Shown here: positions 33,735 through 47,220 of the stretch, piece after piece | Position numbering within the stretch: the first letter of the stretch is position 1 | How the letters are laid out: each line of letters opens with the position of its first letter | Source: Gautieria morchelliformis | Taxonomy: Eukaryota > Basidiomycota > Agaricomycetes > Gomphales > Gomphaceae | Assembly: GCA_015179125.1 (NCBI GenBank) | Contig: WHVA01000391.1 | Location: 1 to 64,000 of the forward strand | Direction of reading: 5' to 3' | Length of the DNA stretch: 64,000 nt | The notes under the pieces: generated by a model | The model's database searches: none | The model's input: the letters and a program-made list of their open reading frames with translations, nothing else | What the model was told of the DNA's origin: nothing | Program-made: the position numbers and the translations under genes

Positions 33735-36700
33735 CCATCCCACCAAGCCGTCGGGACATCCAGTCCTCAAGTGGCCAACGACACACTGCGGCGCGCTGGC
33801 TCGGCCTGAAGAGGGCAGTCCAGGCGGGTCATGGCGGGAATGGCGCGTGGGGGTGTACCGCGAAAAAAAAAAAAAAAGACGGCGACGAAACGATGTGCAG
33901 AGCTGGCGCCGGCGCAAAGCGTAAGGGCCAGGGCTAGTCGAGCGCCGCAAGCCGCCGCCGCGGGTCCCGTTATCCGAATTTCTGGGGAGTTCTAACGAGG
34001 ACGTGGCGGTCGCACTTGCCGTCGTCAGAACAGCCAGATGATAAGGAGACTAGGGGAGCTGGGCGTGGGGCTCGGGGTGTGGCTCGGGGGTGAGGGAACG
34101 ACGACTCTAGCGAGACAGGCGAGGGTTAAGTACCCGCGGAGTAAATGAGGTTAATAATATCAGGCACTGGCCTGGGCCGTGCGCGGGTGACTGGATACGA
34201 GGGTGACGGGTGGGTTAACGTTTAAGCTTTACCGAGTAGGGAGTAAGGTGGCGTGCAGGGCTGCGGAAGAGGGAGGTGAGCCATTGTGCAGCATGTTTTA
34301 TCGCCAAATTGAGATGGACGTGGTGGCTGGGAAGCTTCGCTTCCCGGGTTGTCAGCTTGGGCCGCAGGGTCGTGTTGGTAATGCAATGTAATGTGCCCTT
34401 GTGCTATCGTCAAATCGGGATGGACGCGGTGGCCGGAAAGCTTCGGTTCGCGGGTTGTATTGTCAGCGTGAAGCCTTGGGCTTCAGGGCTGGTTGGTAAT
34501 GCGGTGGAACGAGATAGATGCAATAGAAACGAAAATTTCTTCAGTCACGCGCGTCGTTCCGTTGACGTGATTGGAGGAGCCGATAACGGCATGATCTAGA
34601 TGAGCGTAGAGATGTGCTTCTGAACTCTTTCATTCGATGTCATATTTAATCAGACGTCACTTGATTGGATCACGACCGCGGAGAAGCGAGTGCCGGGAGG
34701 CTGACGTTGTATGCTGATCTGAAGGCGTTGAACTAGGTTGACAGCTGGACACGGTCCCGTATGTAGCCAAGCACGAGGCGTGGTGGATTGAGACGTTTTG
34801 GAGATCTGCGCACGGCACGATCTAGACGAGCGTAGAGCCTGTACCGTGCGTCCGCGGCCTTCTGTACGGTATCATACCATGGGCGGCTCGATTCGACGAT
34901 GGGTGGCTGAAGGCTGAAGGTTCATGCAGATCTGGGGATATGTTACTAAGGGCTTTGGTCGGTAGCAAGTAGGGACTACCGGCACGGTGGCCGTAAGGCG
35001 TATCTGCGCGGGTGCTATTGTCGCTGTGGTGGGGACATTCAGTGAGATTGACAGAATAAGGAAGGAAATGTCTGGAAGCCAGGTGTTCAATAATATATTT
35101 GGGCGAGGCGTGTCCCATTGAGGCGGTTCGAGATCTGCTCCCGTCATGATCTAGATGCGCCTAGAGTTATGAGGGTGCTTCCGCAGCATTCCATATGGTA
35201 TCATACTTCTCAATGCCCTCGATGATGCGCGCTGAAGAACCGAGGGCCTGAAGGCTGACGTTTAATGCATCGGTGGTTAGCGTATTTTCGTGGGTACACA
35301 CGGTGGCTGAAAACCTTGTCTTCCCGATGCTATTGTGGGGCGTTTAGGTAATCCCGCTGAGCGAGTTTGATGGAATGGAAAGGGAAATCAGCCTGTGTTC
35401 CCCATTACAATAGGCCGATCGGGTCATCCTCGGCACCCACCTACTCCCCTGCCGGTATCCGAGGGGCGTCTCTCTTGCGCAAACTTCTCCCACAGCGGCA
35501 CGGCACCCAACCCCTCTGCCCACGCGCATCCTCCCAAGCATGTCCGCGCCCGCACAGAGGAATCCCTTCCACCCCAGTCCTCCGCACCTCCTCACCCAGT
35601 CAGTCCTCCGCACCTCGCTGTCCTACGCTCCGCCATCCAGCAGCGGACAGCGCAGCTACCGACGCCGCCTATCAAGCCCTCATCGCCAGTCTCCCCGACT
35701 CCGCCTGAGTGGCATTTCTCACCATGCCTCACTGCCCGGCAGCCAGAGTTACCCACGGAGCCAGTCACCGGCCCAGGACGCGCGGCCGTCACCATACGCA
35801 ATGAGGGCAGAGTACGCGCGCCCCGCCCCACCGCATCCACCTACCTCCTCAGCCAGTCAGTCCACCACACCTCGCTATCCTACCCTCCGCCACCCAGAAG
35901 TGTATAGCGCGGCCGCGGACGCCACCCACTCGTCCGTAACCCAGCAGTGCAAAGCGCAGCCGCGGACGCCGCCCACCTCTCCGTAACCCAGCAGCGCACA
36001 GCGAATCTGCGGACACCGCATATCACGCCCTCGTCGCCGTGCAATCTTCCCGGCCCGCGGCCAAGGCCTGAGTACTTGAGTGGAGTGGCATTGCTCGTCC
36101 GCGTGGCTGCCACTGCCAGTTCCACTATTCCAACGCACCCAGCCAGGCGTTCCAGAGCCCGTCTGTCCGACGTGGACATGCCCGCAATACAAGCCCGCAT
36201 CGGGGCCCGCAAGATTGACAGGCAAGCCCACGCGCACGCGCGGCCATCGCCACACGGATTGAGGAAGAGCACGCACCCTCACTCCCACCCCAGTCCTCCG
36301 CACCTCCTCGCCGACCGACCGGCCCAGTGCTCCCCACGCACATCCACATCGCCGTCCTCCCGGCACGCGCGGCCATCCATACGCAATGAGTGCAGAGTAC
36401 GAGCGCCCCGCCCCACCGCAATCCACCTACCTCCTCACCCAGACAGTCCTTCACACCTCGCCGCTCTACCTTCCGCCACCCAGGAGTGCACAGCGCATTC
36501 CGAAGTTCACGTGCCCGCCCACACACAGGTCACACAGGTCATATTCGAATACGACCGCGCAGCCGGGCCCGTGGAAGTACCAGGAAAGCTCACGCGGACG
36601 CGCGGCCGTCGTCACACGCATTGAGGCAGGGTACGGCCGTTCCCACTCCAGTCCTCCGCACCTCCTCGCTGACCGACTGACCCAGCGCTCCCCACGCACA

Positions 36701-39033
36701 TCCACATCGCCGTCCTCCCGCCGTCACCCAGCAGTGCACGGTGCAGCTGCAGACGCCGCCTATCGCGCCTTCTTCGTCATGTGATGCTCCCGACAGTGGC
36801 CTTGCTCCTCCGCGTGGCAGCCAGAATGGCGAGATCCCAATGCGCGCAGCTAGCCGTGACGATGTTGACGTGCCCGCCCGTGCACAGGTCGTCTTCGAAT
36901 ACGAACACGCGGCCGGGGCGGCAGGATGATCTGGCACTCCCATGCGCGTACGCGTACGCACAGGCCGGGACGTGCGGCAGGCGCAGGCGCAGACGCAGAC
37001 GGAGCACGCCCGGCGGTCGCGATCACGCAATGTCGCGTTTGTGGTCGAGGAGTTCTGCGCACGGCATGATCTATACGAGGCGCGTAGAGTTAGAGACAGT
37101 GCTTCTGGCATTCGGCAGAGCTTCCTTGTCTGTCGTATTATGAGCGGCTTGATGCGATGATGGGCGGAGAGGCGAGTGCGGGCCCGGTTGTCCGCACCTC
37201 TGCACCCTCACCTTCACCCGGTCAGCCGTGGGCATCTCGCCGTCCTACCCGCCGTCGGTCAACCGGTAGTGCATAGTGCAGCTGCTGCGGACGCCGCCCG
37301 CCTATCGCGCCCTCGCCGCCGTGCAATCCCGGCGTGTGCACATGCCCGCAATGCAAACTCGAATGCGGGCACGTGGAAAGACCAGGCACCCACTCCCCTA
37401 AGCATACGCACAGGCCCGGACCTGCCACAGGCGCAGACGCAGACGCAGCACGCCTGGCGCGGTCCTTGCGGTCGGGACGCGCAATGCCGCGTTTTGGTCC
37501 AGGAAGTTTGCGCACGGCGTGATTTAGGTACGCGTGGAGTTATGATTGTGCTTCTGGCCTTCTGAAGCCTGGTGCCTTGTAGGTCTGGATGTCCACGGTG
37601 ATGATGGGTGGCACAAAAGGCATTGGGAGGTGGTAGGTGAGTATTCGAGGGCAGGGACTGCGCACGGTAACTCAGCTATCCACCGGTGGATCAACAGGTG
37701 AAATGAAGAAGTGATGTAGTGGCGAAGATCGCCGATGAGCGTGGAAGCTGCCATAGGGCACCTGGGGCGAGATGCGATTTGGCGGGCACTTTGCAATGAC
37801 CAGTCCTGAGATTGAGAGCCAGGAGGTTGGCGTTGGGGGTGGGTCGGAGGACGACGCTTCTATTCTCATCAGGGATGGAGTCGGACCCGAGTCTGTGGAA
37901 GCGTCAAGGTCGAGGGGCTCCGCATAACACACGCCGCGTAGAAACGGGTCTAACCTCAGAATTACAGACGTTGACCGAGTGTGGAAGCGCTGCATGTCAG
38001 CCTCTCTTTGGCATGTCAGTTAATCATCGTGGGGAAGCAGTGACGCAGGGGCGCACGGGCCAGGACGTGCGCGGTTCCGGTAAAAACCTACAGTCCGCGC
38101 GTACTAGGCCGAGGTGCTGTTAAACCTGATTCGCAGCGGCAGGGTAGCAGCGCTACCGGGCGGACGAGTGGAGCAGATATTGCAGATTGGGAGCGAGGAT
38201 TAGAGACGGTGGTTTATGCAGTGTGTCCGTGTGGCCCACGTGACGATCGACGCGCGCTTCAACTGGCCGAGAACACGTGGGAGCTGCTGCGATGTTGCTA
38301 GTTGCCATGTCTTCGATGAAGGTCCGAAGTACGCAGTGCCGTACGGCGCCTCTCGTCGTCTTTTTCCGCCTACCACCCACCTCGAACACTGCAAACAATG
38401 AACAACGTTAAGTGCAACGATAAGGGCACACGCGGTAGCGTAAGTCCACGATCATTTCTCTAGTGAGCCAGCTGTTAACTCTCTACCCCGAAGTATTCCT
38501 GCAGCAGTCAAAATTGCAGGAAAGGCTCTTTCGTTTGGGCTATCTATTGTATACTGACTCTTGGCGACGGCAACAGATTTGAGATGCACTCATCTTCCCA
38601 ATGTCACACTGTTCGGCAAACCCAGTCACTGCTTCGTGAACCTCCTCGTCGATATGGATATCCAGAAGACTGCGTTAGCTGCGAGAGGCAATACTGCCTC
38701 GTGGAATGAGCCATTCTATTTGTGAGTTTAATTCCAGTGTTATTGTCGCAATGTGATCTTAAATCCATACACAGCTTCCACTTGAATGGGTCTTCTGTGT
38801 TGGAAATTGAAGTATATGGACATCGTACCTTCGCACGTGATGACTACATAGGCGGTGCCAAGGAAAGGATTGATTTGCTGCTTGCAGAAGGAGCAACCGG
38901 AGGTCAGTCCTTTTCGCTCATGGACGGAATGCACGCGTAATCATCGAATACAGCAGCCGTTGCTCGCAAACTGCGAAATCAGGTAAGGCAGGGAAGATCC
39001 ATGAGGTTCTGACTGTCCTAGAATTCACCCTCA
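33735..39033. repeat. Segmental duplication, copy 1 (about 5.3 kb)
   Basis: Colinear with about 41345-47090, and nearly identical over 33905-34130 against 41757-41982. The shift between copies is about 7.85 kb at the left and 8.05 kb at the right. Contents in order: a GC-rich head with an A15 run at 33863-33877; about 1.2 kb of AT-balanced sequence (34200-35360) with recurrent GATCTAGA/GAGCGTAGAG phrases; a GC-rich array (35390-37560) built from units like those at 43130-44510; a short spacer; and the C2-domain relic. The right boundary is sharp: similarity stops after TTCACCCT at about 39033. Confidence 0.75.
38557..39033 (+). pseudogene. C2-domain gene fragment, copy 1
   Basis: C2 domains bind phospholipids, often with calcium. 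Exon-like sequence reads ATDLRCTHLPNVTLFGKP, FVNLLVD, TALAARGNTASWNEPF, then a 53-nt intron (38722-38774, GTGAGT...ACAG), then SSVLEIEVYGHRTF..DDYIGG and LLLAEGATGG. The layout is a C2 beta sandwich, and it recalls the N-terminal module of basidiomycete STAND/NLR-like proteins (weak inference). An in-frame TAA at 38938-38940 follows MHA. Homology to copy 2 runs on past it and stops at the duplication boundary. It has no proper start and no downstream domains. Confidence 0.5.
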
Positions 39034-39499
39034 TTGTATTGGCAGCACGTAACTGTATAATGCTCTTGACAACATACCCCTTGTGGCAAAACCTAACACT
39101 GCCTTAGACTCCTTTCCTGCTACCATGTTGGTGGCCCACGTTCGAATATCTTTTGAGCGTCGACCACTAGGGTATCGTTTTACCAGCGGCGCGAATGCCA
39201 TGCACCGGGTAGCCGCCTGACCAGTTTGGCATTTCACCCTAGATTCAGTAGAGCCGGATTTCTACAGATATAAAGCTAGACTAGTTCATAGTCAGGTGTG
39301 TTCACGAATGCTGCAGCAAATGACTACTATCTTTGTAACACAGTAATTGGTTGGATTTATTCATGGCGATCAATATCTGCGTCGCCGTGACCTAGCGCCT
39401 CAATGTGCTGGCAACTGTATAACGCCCTGACTACCACCTCGGGGTGTGGACCTTCGAACTATACGGGCGATGGCGCACGTTGTTGCAGCCATACACAGG

Positions 39500-41114
39500 G
39501 TTGTTTATACCATAAGTGCGCCCGGGGTATCCGGGTTCAGCGATTTCGTGCCTAGTGACTCGCTGGGTAAAATGTTACTGACCGCGTACGATACATCATG
39601 GATTGATCAAGTCTCGATGTTGTGACCTGTTGCATCTACAGTATGGGCAGCCCTGGTAATTTACTACTGATGCCAATTGTCCATGAGTACCGTGTCTATC
39701 GGGATCACAGGCCATTGCGTTGTATGCTTTTCTGACAGCAGCTCGAGTCGATTTGGGGTTGTCTCGGCAGAAGTCAATAGCGAAAAGGTTCCTGAAAGAT
39801 ACAATGTGAAATGAAGGCATAGGACGCAACGGAGACTCACTTCACCGAGTTAATCCCCTTCTCTGGGTAATACAACTTGTTAGGCCCTTTATGTGCAACC
39901 ACCGCCATCTTTTCCTTTTTGATCTTGATGCACATAGTATTGCTGGTGGTAACATCTGCAGTGTTTGCTTGAGGGTGCATAGTGGATTGATTGCCGACAG
40001 ATGTGTCTAGGTGATCTGGAGGGATAGCAATTTCAGAGGATATTTGGAGCTGCGTCGCAATCGTGTCAATAGATGCTGGCCTGTGGGTCACGGTACTGGA
40101 GTAATAAAAATAAATAGTGACTGAAGCCTTTGATATTCTATGACTGGTATACTTACCAGGGATCAGCGAGCTGCTGTTGTAGATAGTAAATTGGGTCAGA
40201 CCATGCATCCATTCCAATTACTCGACTGGCACCAGCTTAGTCTTGGCACTCGGGAGCAGAGACTGCAGGGCTGGGCTTGCCAGGGGTGGCACACTGCTCA
40301 AAGTGGAGATGGCTGGGTTGGAAAAAGTGTTAACACGGGTGTGAGTATGCCTAAGCTGGATATGCGATGTTTCTTCCCTGAGCATTTCATGCGAAGCGGT
40401 CCCAATAATATGCATCAAAGGTGGATTTTGAATGCTACTGAGCTGCATATATGAGGTTTCTCATCATTAATGCTCATAGGTCGAGGGGAGCTTACATTGT
40501 TGTCACGCAGAGATGACTTGGAGGTGCGATGACGGTCACTTGCGTCACTTGTTCCCATCGAGCCCATATCACGGTGACTAGAGTAGGATACTGGAGATTC
40601 TTCTCGTCTACATGGGATGCAAATGCAGTTGTGAGTTGACTGAGACTGTGTGTCGCGGTTCCTTGCAGATAAGATGATATATTATAGAGTGAGGATCTGC
40701 AATACCAACGTCGAGTTAAAATAGATAACGAGAACATGAGGAAAGTAACAGACCATCCTCCAGCTCATTTCCGGTTGAACCTGTGTCAGAGTGAAGACCG
40801 CTGTATGTATCCCCATCGACATCCCCGATTTCAATATCTCCATCACGTTCTTGAGATAGCCCCGCCGCCTGGTCCAAAGGCATGCGACCTTCACCACCAC
40901 TTTCCTCAGCATCGTTATTGGACCCTTCGTGATTACTGCCAGACACCTCCATTAGTGGTTGGTTCGTATCTTCCCCGTGACGTGCCGCATGCCTGTACCA
41001 CGTCCGTCGACTCACCATCTTGCCGCCGTGACAGCCATGCTCGCAATCGCACCACTTAGGTTGGTTCATGTCGAGTGTACAGGATACGCACACGTACACA
41101 CCGGCCGCCAGCAC
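39500..41114 (-). CDS. Unrecognised multi-exon gene with a Cys/His N-terminus, possibly Tnp2-like
   Basis: The minus strand has several coding-like blocks. One, from about 41084, starts MNQPKWCDCEHGCHGGKM.. with a following R..H, then an acidic Ser/Gly-rich linker ending near a GTCTGT donor (about 40745). Another block reads SRVIGMDAWSDPIYYLQQQL (about 40240-40150). A Lys-rich block follows, ending at GTGAGT near 39840, and after it RNLFAIDFCRDNPKSTRAAV (from about 39793). The C.C...C..G..VS...H pattern resembles the opening of fungal Tnp2-type transposases, like the gene at 1-1211, but no core domain is visible. Frames between blocks could not be joined with confidence. Confidence 0.3.
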
Positions 41115-41344
41115 GAAAGTCCATGGATTTTGTGAGCACGTGAAAGTCCGAGCAGATTGCCTGAATGGAAATTATGTTGCCTTTTTCGGACAGACAAGCC
41201 CGGAATTGTATTTTGGAATGGGAAGTACAGAAAAAAAAAGTATCTACCGGAGCCGTACCCCGAGTAGGGCCCCGGCGGCATCGACCCCAACGTATTTACC
41301 ACACGCTCGGACCCGTCGCGTCTACACAAACCTCACGTCCCCCT

Positions 41345-44300
41345 AAAGACCAATCCCACCACGTCGCCACATCTCCAGTCCTCAAGGGGCCAACGACACG
41401 CTGCGGCGCGCTGGCTCGGCCAGAAGAGGAAAGTTGGCGCGGGTCATGGCGGGAATGGCAGCTGGGTAGCACACGGGGAGGAGACGACTAAATGAATCAG
41501 ACTCGGGAGTGAAACTCGACGGCACGGTGCAGACGCCACGAATCTCACGTACTCTCACCTCACTATGTCCACGTTGCCACCGACACATTTGATCAGTCCT
41601 CAAAGGGCCAGCGACAGCTGCAGGGTGCTGGTCGCGGCCTGAAGACGACAGTCAACGCGGGTCATGGCGAGCGCGGGGCATGAGCGGTTAGGAAGGAGAC
41701 GACGACGACGAAATGCAGCGGATGCGGGGCTGGTGCCAGGGTCGAGGCGGTGTGCAGAGCTGGCGCAGGCGCAAAGCGTAAGGGCCAGGGCTAGTCGAGC
41801 GCCGCAAGCCGCCGCCGCGGGTCCCGTTATCCGAATTTCTGGGGAGTTCTAACGAGGACGTGGCGGTCGCACTTGCCGTCGTCAGAACAGCCAGATGATA
41901 AGGAGACTAGGGGAGCTGGGCGTGGGGCTCGGGGTGTGGCTCGGGGGTGAGGGAACGACGACTCTAGCGAGACAGGCGAGGGTTAAGTACCCGCGGAGTG
42001 AATGGGGATAATAATAGCAGGCACTGACCTGGGCTGTGCGTGGGTGACTGGATACGGGGGTGACGGGTGGGTTAACGTTTAAGCTTTACCGAGTAGGGAG
42101 TAAGGTGGCGTGCAGGGCTGCGGAAGAGGGAGGTGAGCCATTGTGCAGCATGTTTTATTGTCAAATCGGGATGGACGTGGTGGCTTGAAAGCTTCGCTTC
42201 GCGGGCTGTACTGTCAGGTGATGCGGGAGGTGCCGGCAATGCTATGGACCGAGATTGATGTAATAGAAAAGAAAAGATCCTCAGCCCTGCGCGTCGTTCC
42301 ATGAATGGTCCCGTGGACACCAAATCAGCCAATCAGGAGGCCTGGTGCATTGAGAGGTTTGGATATCTGGGCACAGCATGGTCTAGATAAGCATAGAGTC
42401 AGGACGGTGCGTCCGCGGCCTTCCGTACCGTACATATCATGAGCGACTCGATTCGATGATGAGCGGAGAAGCGTGTGGCCCAAGGCTGAAGTTTGATGCA
42501 GACCTGGGGGTTCTGGGTGTGAAGCGTGTTCGTTACAAAGGGCTTTTGGGGGTGTTCGGTAGGCACTACCGGCACGGTGGCCGTAAAGCTTCGCTGCACG
42601 AGTGCGCATGTGACGGTGATGGGTATGCATGGGACATTTAGGTTGAGCGATATCGATGGAATAAGGAAGGAAATTTGTTAAGCCAGGTGTTCGGCACAGA
42701 TGAATTTTTCCATTGAGGCAGTTCGATATCTGCTCCCGGCAGGATCTAGATGAGCCTAGAGTTATGACGGTGCGCCCGCAGCCTTCCGTACTGTATCATG
42801 GTTCGATGATACGCGCCGAGAAGCGAGTGCTCATGCCTCGGGGGTTAGCGTATATTCGCGGGTACTCATCCCGGACGTGCTGGCTGAAAACCTTGGCTTC
42901 CCGGTGCTATTGTGGGGCGTGTAGGTAAGTAATCCGACTGCTTGATGGAATGAAAAAGGAAATCAGCCAAGCACCATGACAAAGTGTGTTCCAGAGTACA
43001 ATAGACCGATCGGGTCATCCTCGGCACCCACTCTGCCTGCCGGTATCCGAGGGGCGTCTCTCTTCCGCAAACTTCCCCCACAAGCGGCACCCCACCTAAC
43101 CCCTCTGCCCACGCGCAGCCTCACAAGCCATGCCCGCGCACGCGCAGAGCACCCCCGCGCCACCGCATCCACTTACCTCCTCACTCAGTCAGTCCGCCAC
43201 ACCTCGCCATCCTACCTTCCGCCACCCAGCAGCGGACAGCGCAGCTACGAACACCGACTATCAAGCTCTCGTCGCCAGCCTTCCCGACACAGGCGCAGGC
43301 CTCAGGCGCCTGGAGTGGCATTCCTCACTCCCTGGCTCCTAGGGTTGCAAGGTCCCACGGAACTCGTTTGCCCGACGTGCACATGCCCGCAATACAAGCA
43401 CGCATCTGGGCACGCAGAAGCACCACGCAAGCCCACGCGCACCGGCCCAGCACGCGCGGCCATCGCCATACGCAATGAGGGCAGAGTACGCGCGCCCCAC
43501 CCCACCGCATCCACTCACCTCCCCACTCAGTCAGTCCTCCGCACCTCGCCATCCTACCTTCCGCCACCCAGCAGCCGACAGCGACAGCTACGGACGCCGC
43601 TTATCAAGCCCTCGTCGCCAGTCTTCCCGACCCAGGCGTAGGCCTCAATCGCCTGGAGTGGCATTCCTCACTGCTTGGCAGCCAGGGTTGCAAGGTCCCA
43701 CGGAACTCGTTTGCCCGACGTGCACATGCCCGCAATACAAGCACGCATCTGGGCACGCAGAAGCACCACGCAAGCCCACGCGCACCGGCCCAGCACGCGC
43801 GGCCGTCGCCATACGCAATGAGGGCGGAGTACGCGCGCCCCACCCCACCGCATCCACTCACCTCCCCACTCAGTCAGTCCTCCGCACCTCGCCATCCTAC
43901 CTTCCGCCACCCAGCAGCCGACAGCGACAGCTACGGACGCCGCTTATCAAGCCCTCGTCGCCAGTCTTCCCGACCCAGGCGTAGGCCTCAATCGCCTGGA
44001 GTGGCATTCCTCACTGCTTGGCAGCCAGGGTTGCAAGGTCCCACGGAACTCGTTTGCCCGACGTGCACATGCCCGCAATACAAGCACGCATCTGGGCACG
44101 CAGAAGCACCACGCAAGCCCACGCGCACCGGCCCAGCACGCGCGGCCGTCGCCATACGCAATGAGGGCGGAGTACGCGCGCCCCACCCCACCGCATCCAC
44201 TCACCTCCTCACTCAGTCAGTCCCCCGCACCTCGCCATCCTACCTTCCGCCACCCAGCAGCCGACAGCGACAGCTACGGACGCCGCTTATCAAGCCCTCG

Positions 44301-47090
44301 TCGCCAGCCTTCCCGACCCAGGCGTAGGCCTCAATCGCGTGGAGTGGCATTCCTCACCGCCTGGCAGCAGAGTTGCAAGGTCCCACGGAACCCGTCTGGC
44401 AGATGTGCACATGCCCGCAACACAGACACGCATCTGGGCGCGCAAGCCCACGCGCACCGGCCCCAGCACGCGCCGCCGTCGCCATACGCAATGAGGGGTG
44501 GGGCGCGCGTACTCTGCCCACCGCAATCCACCCACCAGTCAGTCCTCCGCACCTCGCCGCTCTACTCTTCGCCACCCAGCAGTGCACGGCGCAGCTGCGG
44601 ACGCCGCCTCTCGCGGTTACAATATCCCAACAGCCTCCGCCCACACACAGGTCACACAGGTCATATTCGAATACACCCCGGTTCCCACCCCAGTCCTCCG
44701 CACCTCCTCGCCGACCGACCCAGCGCTCCCCACGCACGTCCACATCGCCGGCCTCCCGCCGTCACCCAGCAGTGCGCGGTGCAGCTGCGGACGCCGCCTA
44801 TCGCACCCTACGCCATGCGATGTTCCCGACACTGGCCCTGCGCCTCCGCGTGGCAGCCAGAGTTCCGGTATCCCAACGCGCGCAGCTAGCCGTGCTGATG
44901 TTGACGTGCCCGCCCGCCCACAGGTCGTTTCGAGTACGAACACGCGGCCGGGGCGGCAGGATGATCAGGCACTCCCATACGCGTACGTGTACGCACAGTC
45001 CGGGACGTACGGCAGACGCAGACGCAGACGGAGCACGCCCGCCCGTCGCGACACCACGCGAGGAAGCGTTTTTGATCCACGAGATCTGCGCACGGCATTA
45101 TCTAGACGAGGCGCGTAGAGTTAGAGACGGTTCTTCTGGCGTTCTGCAGAGCTTCCTTGGGGTCTCTGTGGTATGATGAGCGGCTTGATGCGACGATGGG
45201 CGGAGAGGCGAGTGCGGGCCCGGTCCTCCGTACCTTTGCACCCTCACCTTCACCTGGTCAGCCCTGGGCGCCTCGCCGTCCTACCCGCCGTCGGTCAACC
45301 AGTAGTGCACGGTGCAGCTGCGGACGCCGCCCACCTATCGCGCCCTCGTCGCCGTGCAATCCATGCCCAGGCCGGTGTGCACATGCCCGCAATACAAACT
45401 CGAATGCGGGCCCGTGGAAAGACCAGGCACTCACTCCGCACGCATACGCACAGGACGGGACCTGCGGCAGGCGCAGGCGCAGATGCAGCACACCCGGCCG
45501 TCCGTGCGGTCGGGACGCGCAATGCTGCGTTTTGGTCCAGGAAGTCCGCTCTAGATGAGCGAGCTTCTGCAGTGTTGATGACGGAGTAAGATTTAGGGAG
45601 CGACGCAAGCGTCTGAAGCCTGAAGCCTTGTAGGTCTGAATGTGGTGATGATGGGTGGCACGAAAGGCATTGGGGGGCGTTAGGTGGGTATTCGAACTGC
45701 GCACGGTAACTCAACTATTCACCTGTGGATCAAGCGGTGGAATGAAGCAGTTATGTCGTGGCGAAGATCGGCGATGCGTGCGCGCGAGCGTGAAAGCTGC
45801 CATAGGGCACGCACGTGGGGCTGGGCTTCGAGGTGCGATTTTGCAGGCACTTTTTGCAATGACCAGTCCTGAGATGGAGAGCCAGGAGGTTGGTGGGTCA
45901 GGACGACGCTTCTATTCTCATGGGATGGAGTCGGACCCGAGTACGTGGAAGCGTCCAGGGGCTGTACAGTGTACACGTAACGCACGCCGCAAAGAAACGG
46001 GACTAACCTCAGAATTACAAGAACCGTCGCATGGCCTAGCGAGTTGAGCGAGTGTGGAAGCGCTGTAAGCCTGTCCTTGGCATGGCAGAGACGCAGGGGC
46101 GCACGCAGGGTGCCAGGATGTGCCGCGGTTCCGGTAGAACCTGCAGTCCGTGAGTACCAAGAGGCCAGGTGCTAATTCGCAGCGGCAGGGTCGAGGAGAG
46201 TAGCAGCGTTGCAGGGCGGACGAGTGGAGCAGATATTGCAGATGGGGAGCGAGGATTAGAGACGGTGGTTTATGCAGTGTGCCCGTGTGGCCCACGTGAC
46301 GATCGACGCGCGCTTCAACTGGACGCCGAGAACACGTGGGAGCTGCTGCGATGTTACTAGTTGCCATGTCTTCGATGAGAGGTCCGAAGTACGCAGTGCC
46401 ATACGGCGCCTCTCGTCGTTTTTTCCGCCTATCACCCAGCTCGAACACTGCGAACAACGAACAACGTTGAGGGCAACGATAAGGGCATGGTAGCGTAAGT
46501 CCACGATCACTTCTCTAGTGAGCCAACTGTTCACACTCTACCCCGAAGTATTCCTGCAGCAGTCAAATTGCAGGAAAGGCTCTTTCGTTTGGGCTATCTA
46601 TTGTATACTGACTCTTGGCGACGGCAACAGATTTGAGATGCACCCATCTTCCCAATGTCACTGTTCGGCAAACGTCCCAGTCACTGCTTTGTGAAACTCC
46701 TCGCCGATCAGGATGTCCAGAAGACTGCGTTAGCTGCGAGAGGCAATACTGCCTCCTGGAATGAGCCATTCTATTTGTGAGTTTAATTCCAGTGTTATTA
46801 TCTCAATGTGATCTTAAATCCATACACAGCTTCCACTTGAATAGGTTTTCTGTGTTGGAAATTGAAGTATATGGGCATCGACCTTTCGCACGTGTTGACT
46901 ACACAGGTGGCGTGAAGGAACAGATTGAGTTGCTGCTTGCAGAAGGCGGCACTGGAGGTCAGTCCTTTTCGCTCATCGACGGAATGCACGCGTAAACATT
47001 GACCATAGCAGCCATTGTTCGCAAACTGCAAAAATCAGATAAGGCAGGGGAGATGCATAGGGTTCTGGCCGTCCTAGAGTTCACCCTTAC
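41345..47090. repeat. Segmental duplication, copy 2 (about 5.7 kb)
   Basis: Second copy of 33735-39033 in the same orientation. It has an extra about 170-bp tandem at its left (CAGTCCTCAA..GGGCCA at 41370 and again at 41595) and an expanded 343-bp array in the middle. Sequence continues past the right boundary of copy 1: the C2 relic here runs on to about 47200. Confidence 0.75.
43130..44510. repeat. 343-bp GC-rich tandem array, about four units
   Basis: Units begin near 43132, 43475, 43818 and 44161. The middle units are almost identical and spaced by exactly 343 bp. Landmarks are ATGAGGGC(A/G)GAGTACGCGCG, GTCCTCCGCACCTCGC, TGCACATGCCCGCAATACAA and GCCCACGCGCACCGGCCC. Because 343 is not a multiple of three and composition is GC-rich, long frames appear in several phases. 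They are not genes. Diverged versions of the same unit make up much of copy 1 at 35540-36720. Confidence 0.85.
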
Positions 47091-47220
47091 GTCTTTCGCG
47101 ACGTCCGACGAGGCGCGGGAGGCGCAGGTGAATGAAGCAGTCAGCGGAACGAAAGCGGTAGATGAAATATTGCTCCCACCTAATTGTTCAATGGCGTATG
47201 GTAAGAGGTTGTTGATGCTT
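46612..47220 (+). pseudogene. C2-domain gene fragment, copy 2
   Basis: Same structure as 38557-39033: the exon up to 46776, an intron at 46777-46829 (53 nt), then FSVLEIEVYGHRPF, GGVKEQIELLLAEGGTGG. It has the same in-frame TAA after MHA (46993-46995). Past it the sequence still reads like the family (IAAIVRKLQKSDKAG, AVLEFTLTSF, VNEAVSGTKA) to about 47190, which copy 1 has lost. The shared TAA shows the gene was already broken before the duplication. Confidence 0.5.

Noticed and set aside
43130-44510. CRISPR-like array
   Set aside because: The units are direct 343-bp copies without unique spacers, and the genome is eukaryotic.
42976-45176. Repeating 169-242-codon frames
   Set aside because: They recur every 343 bp because of the tandem array; the period is not a multiple of three and the phases change between units.
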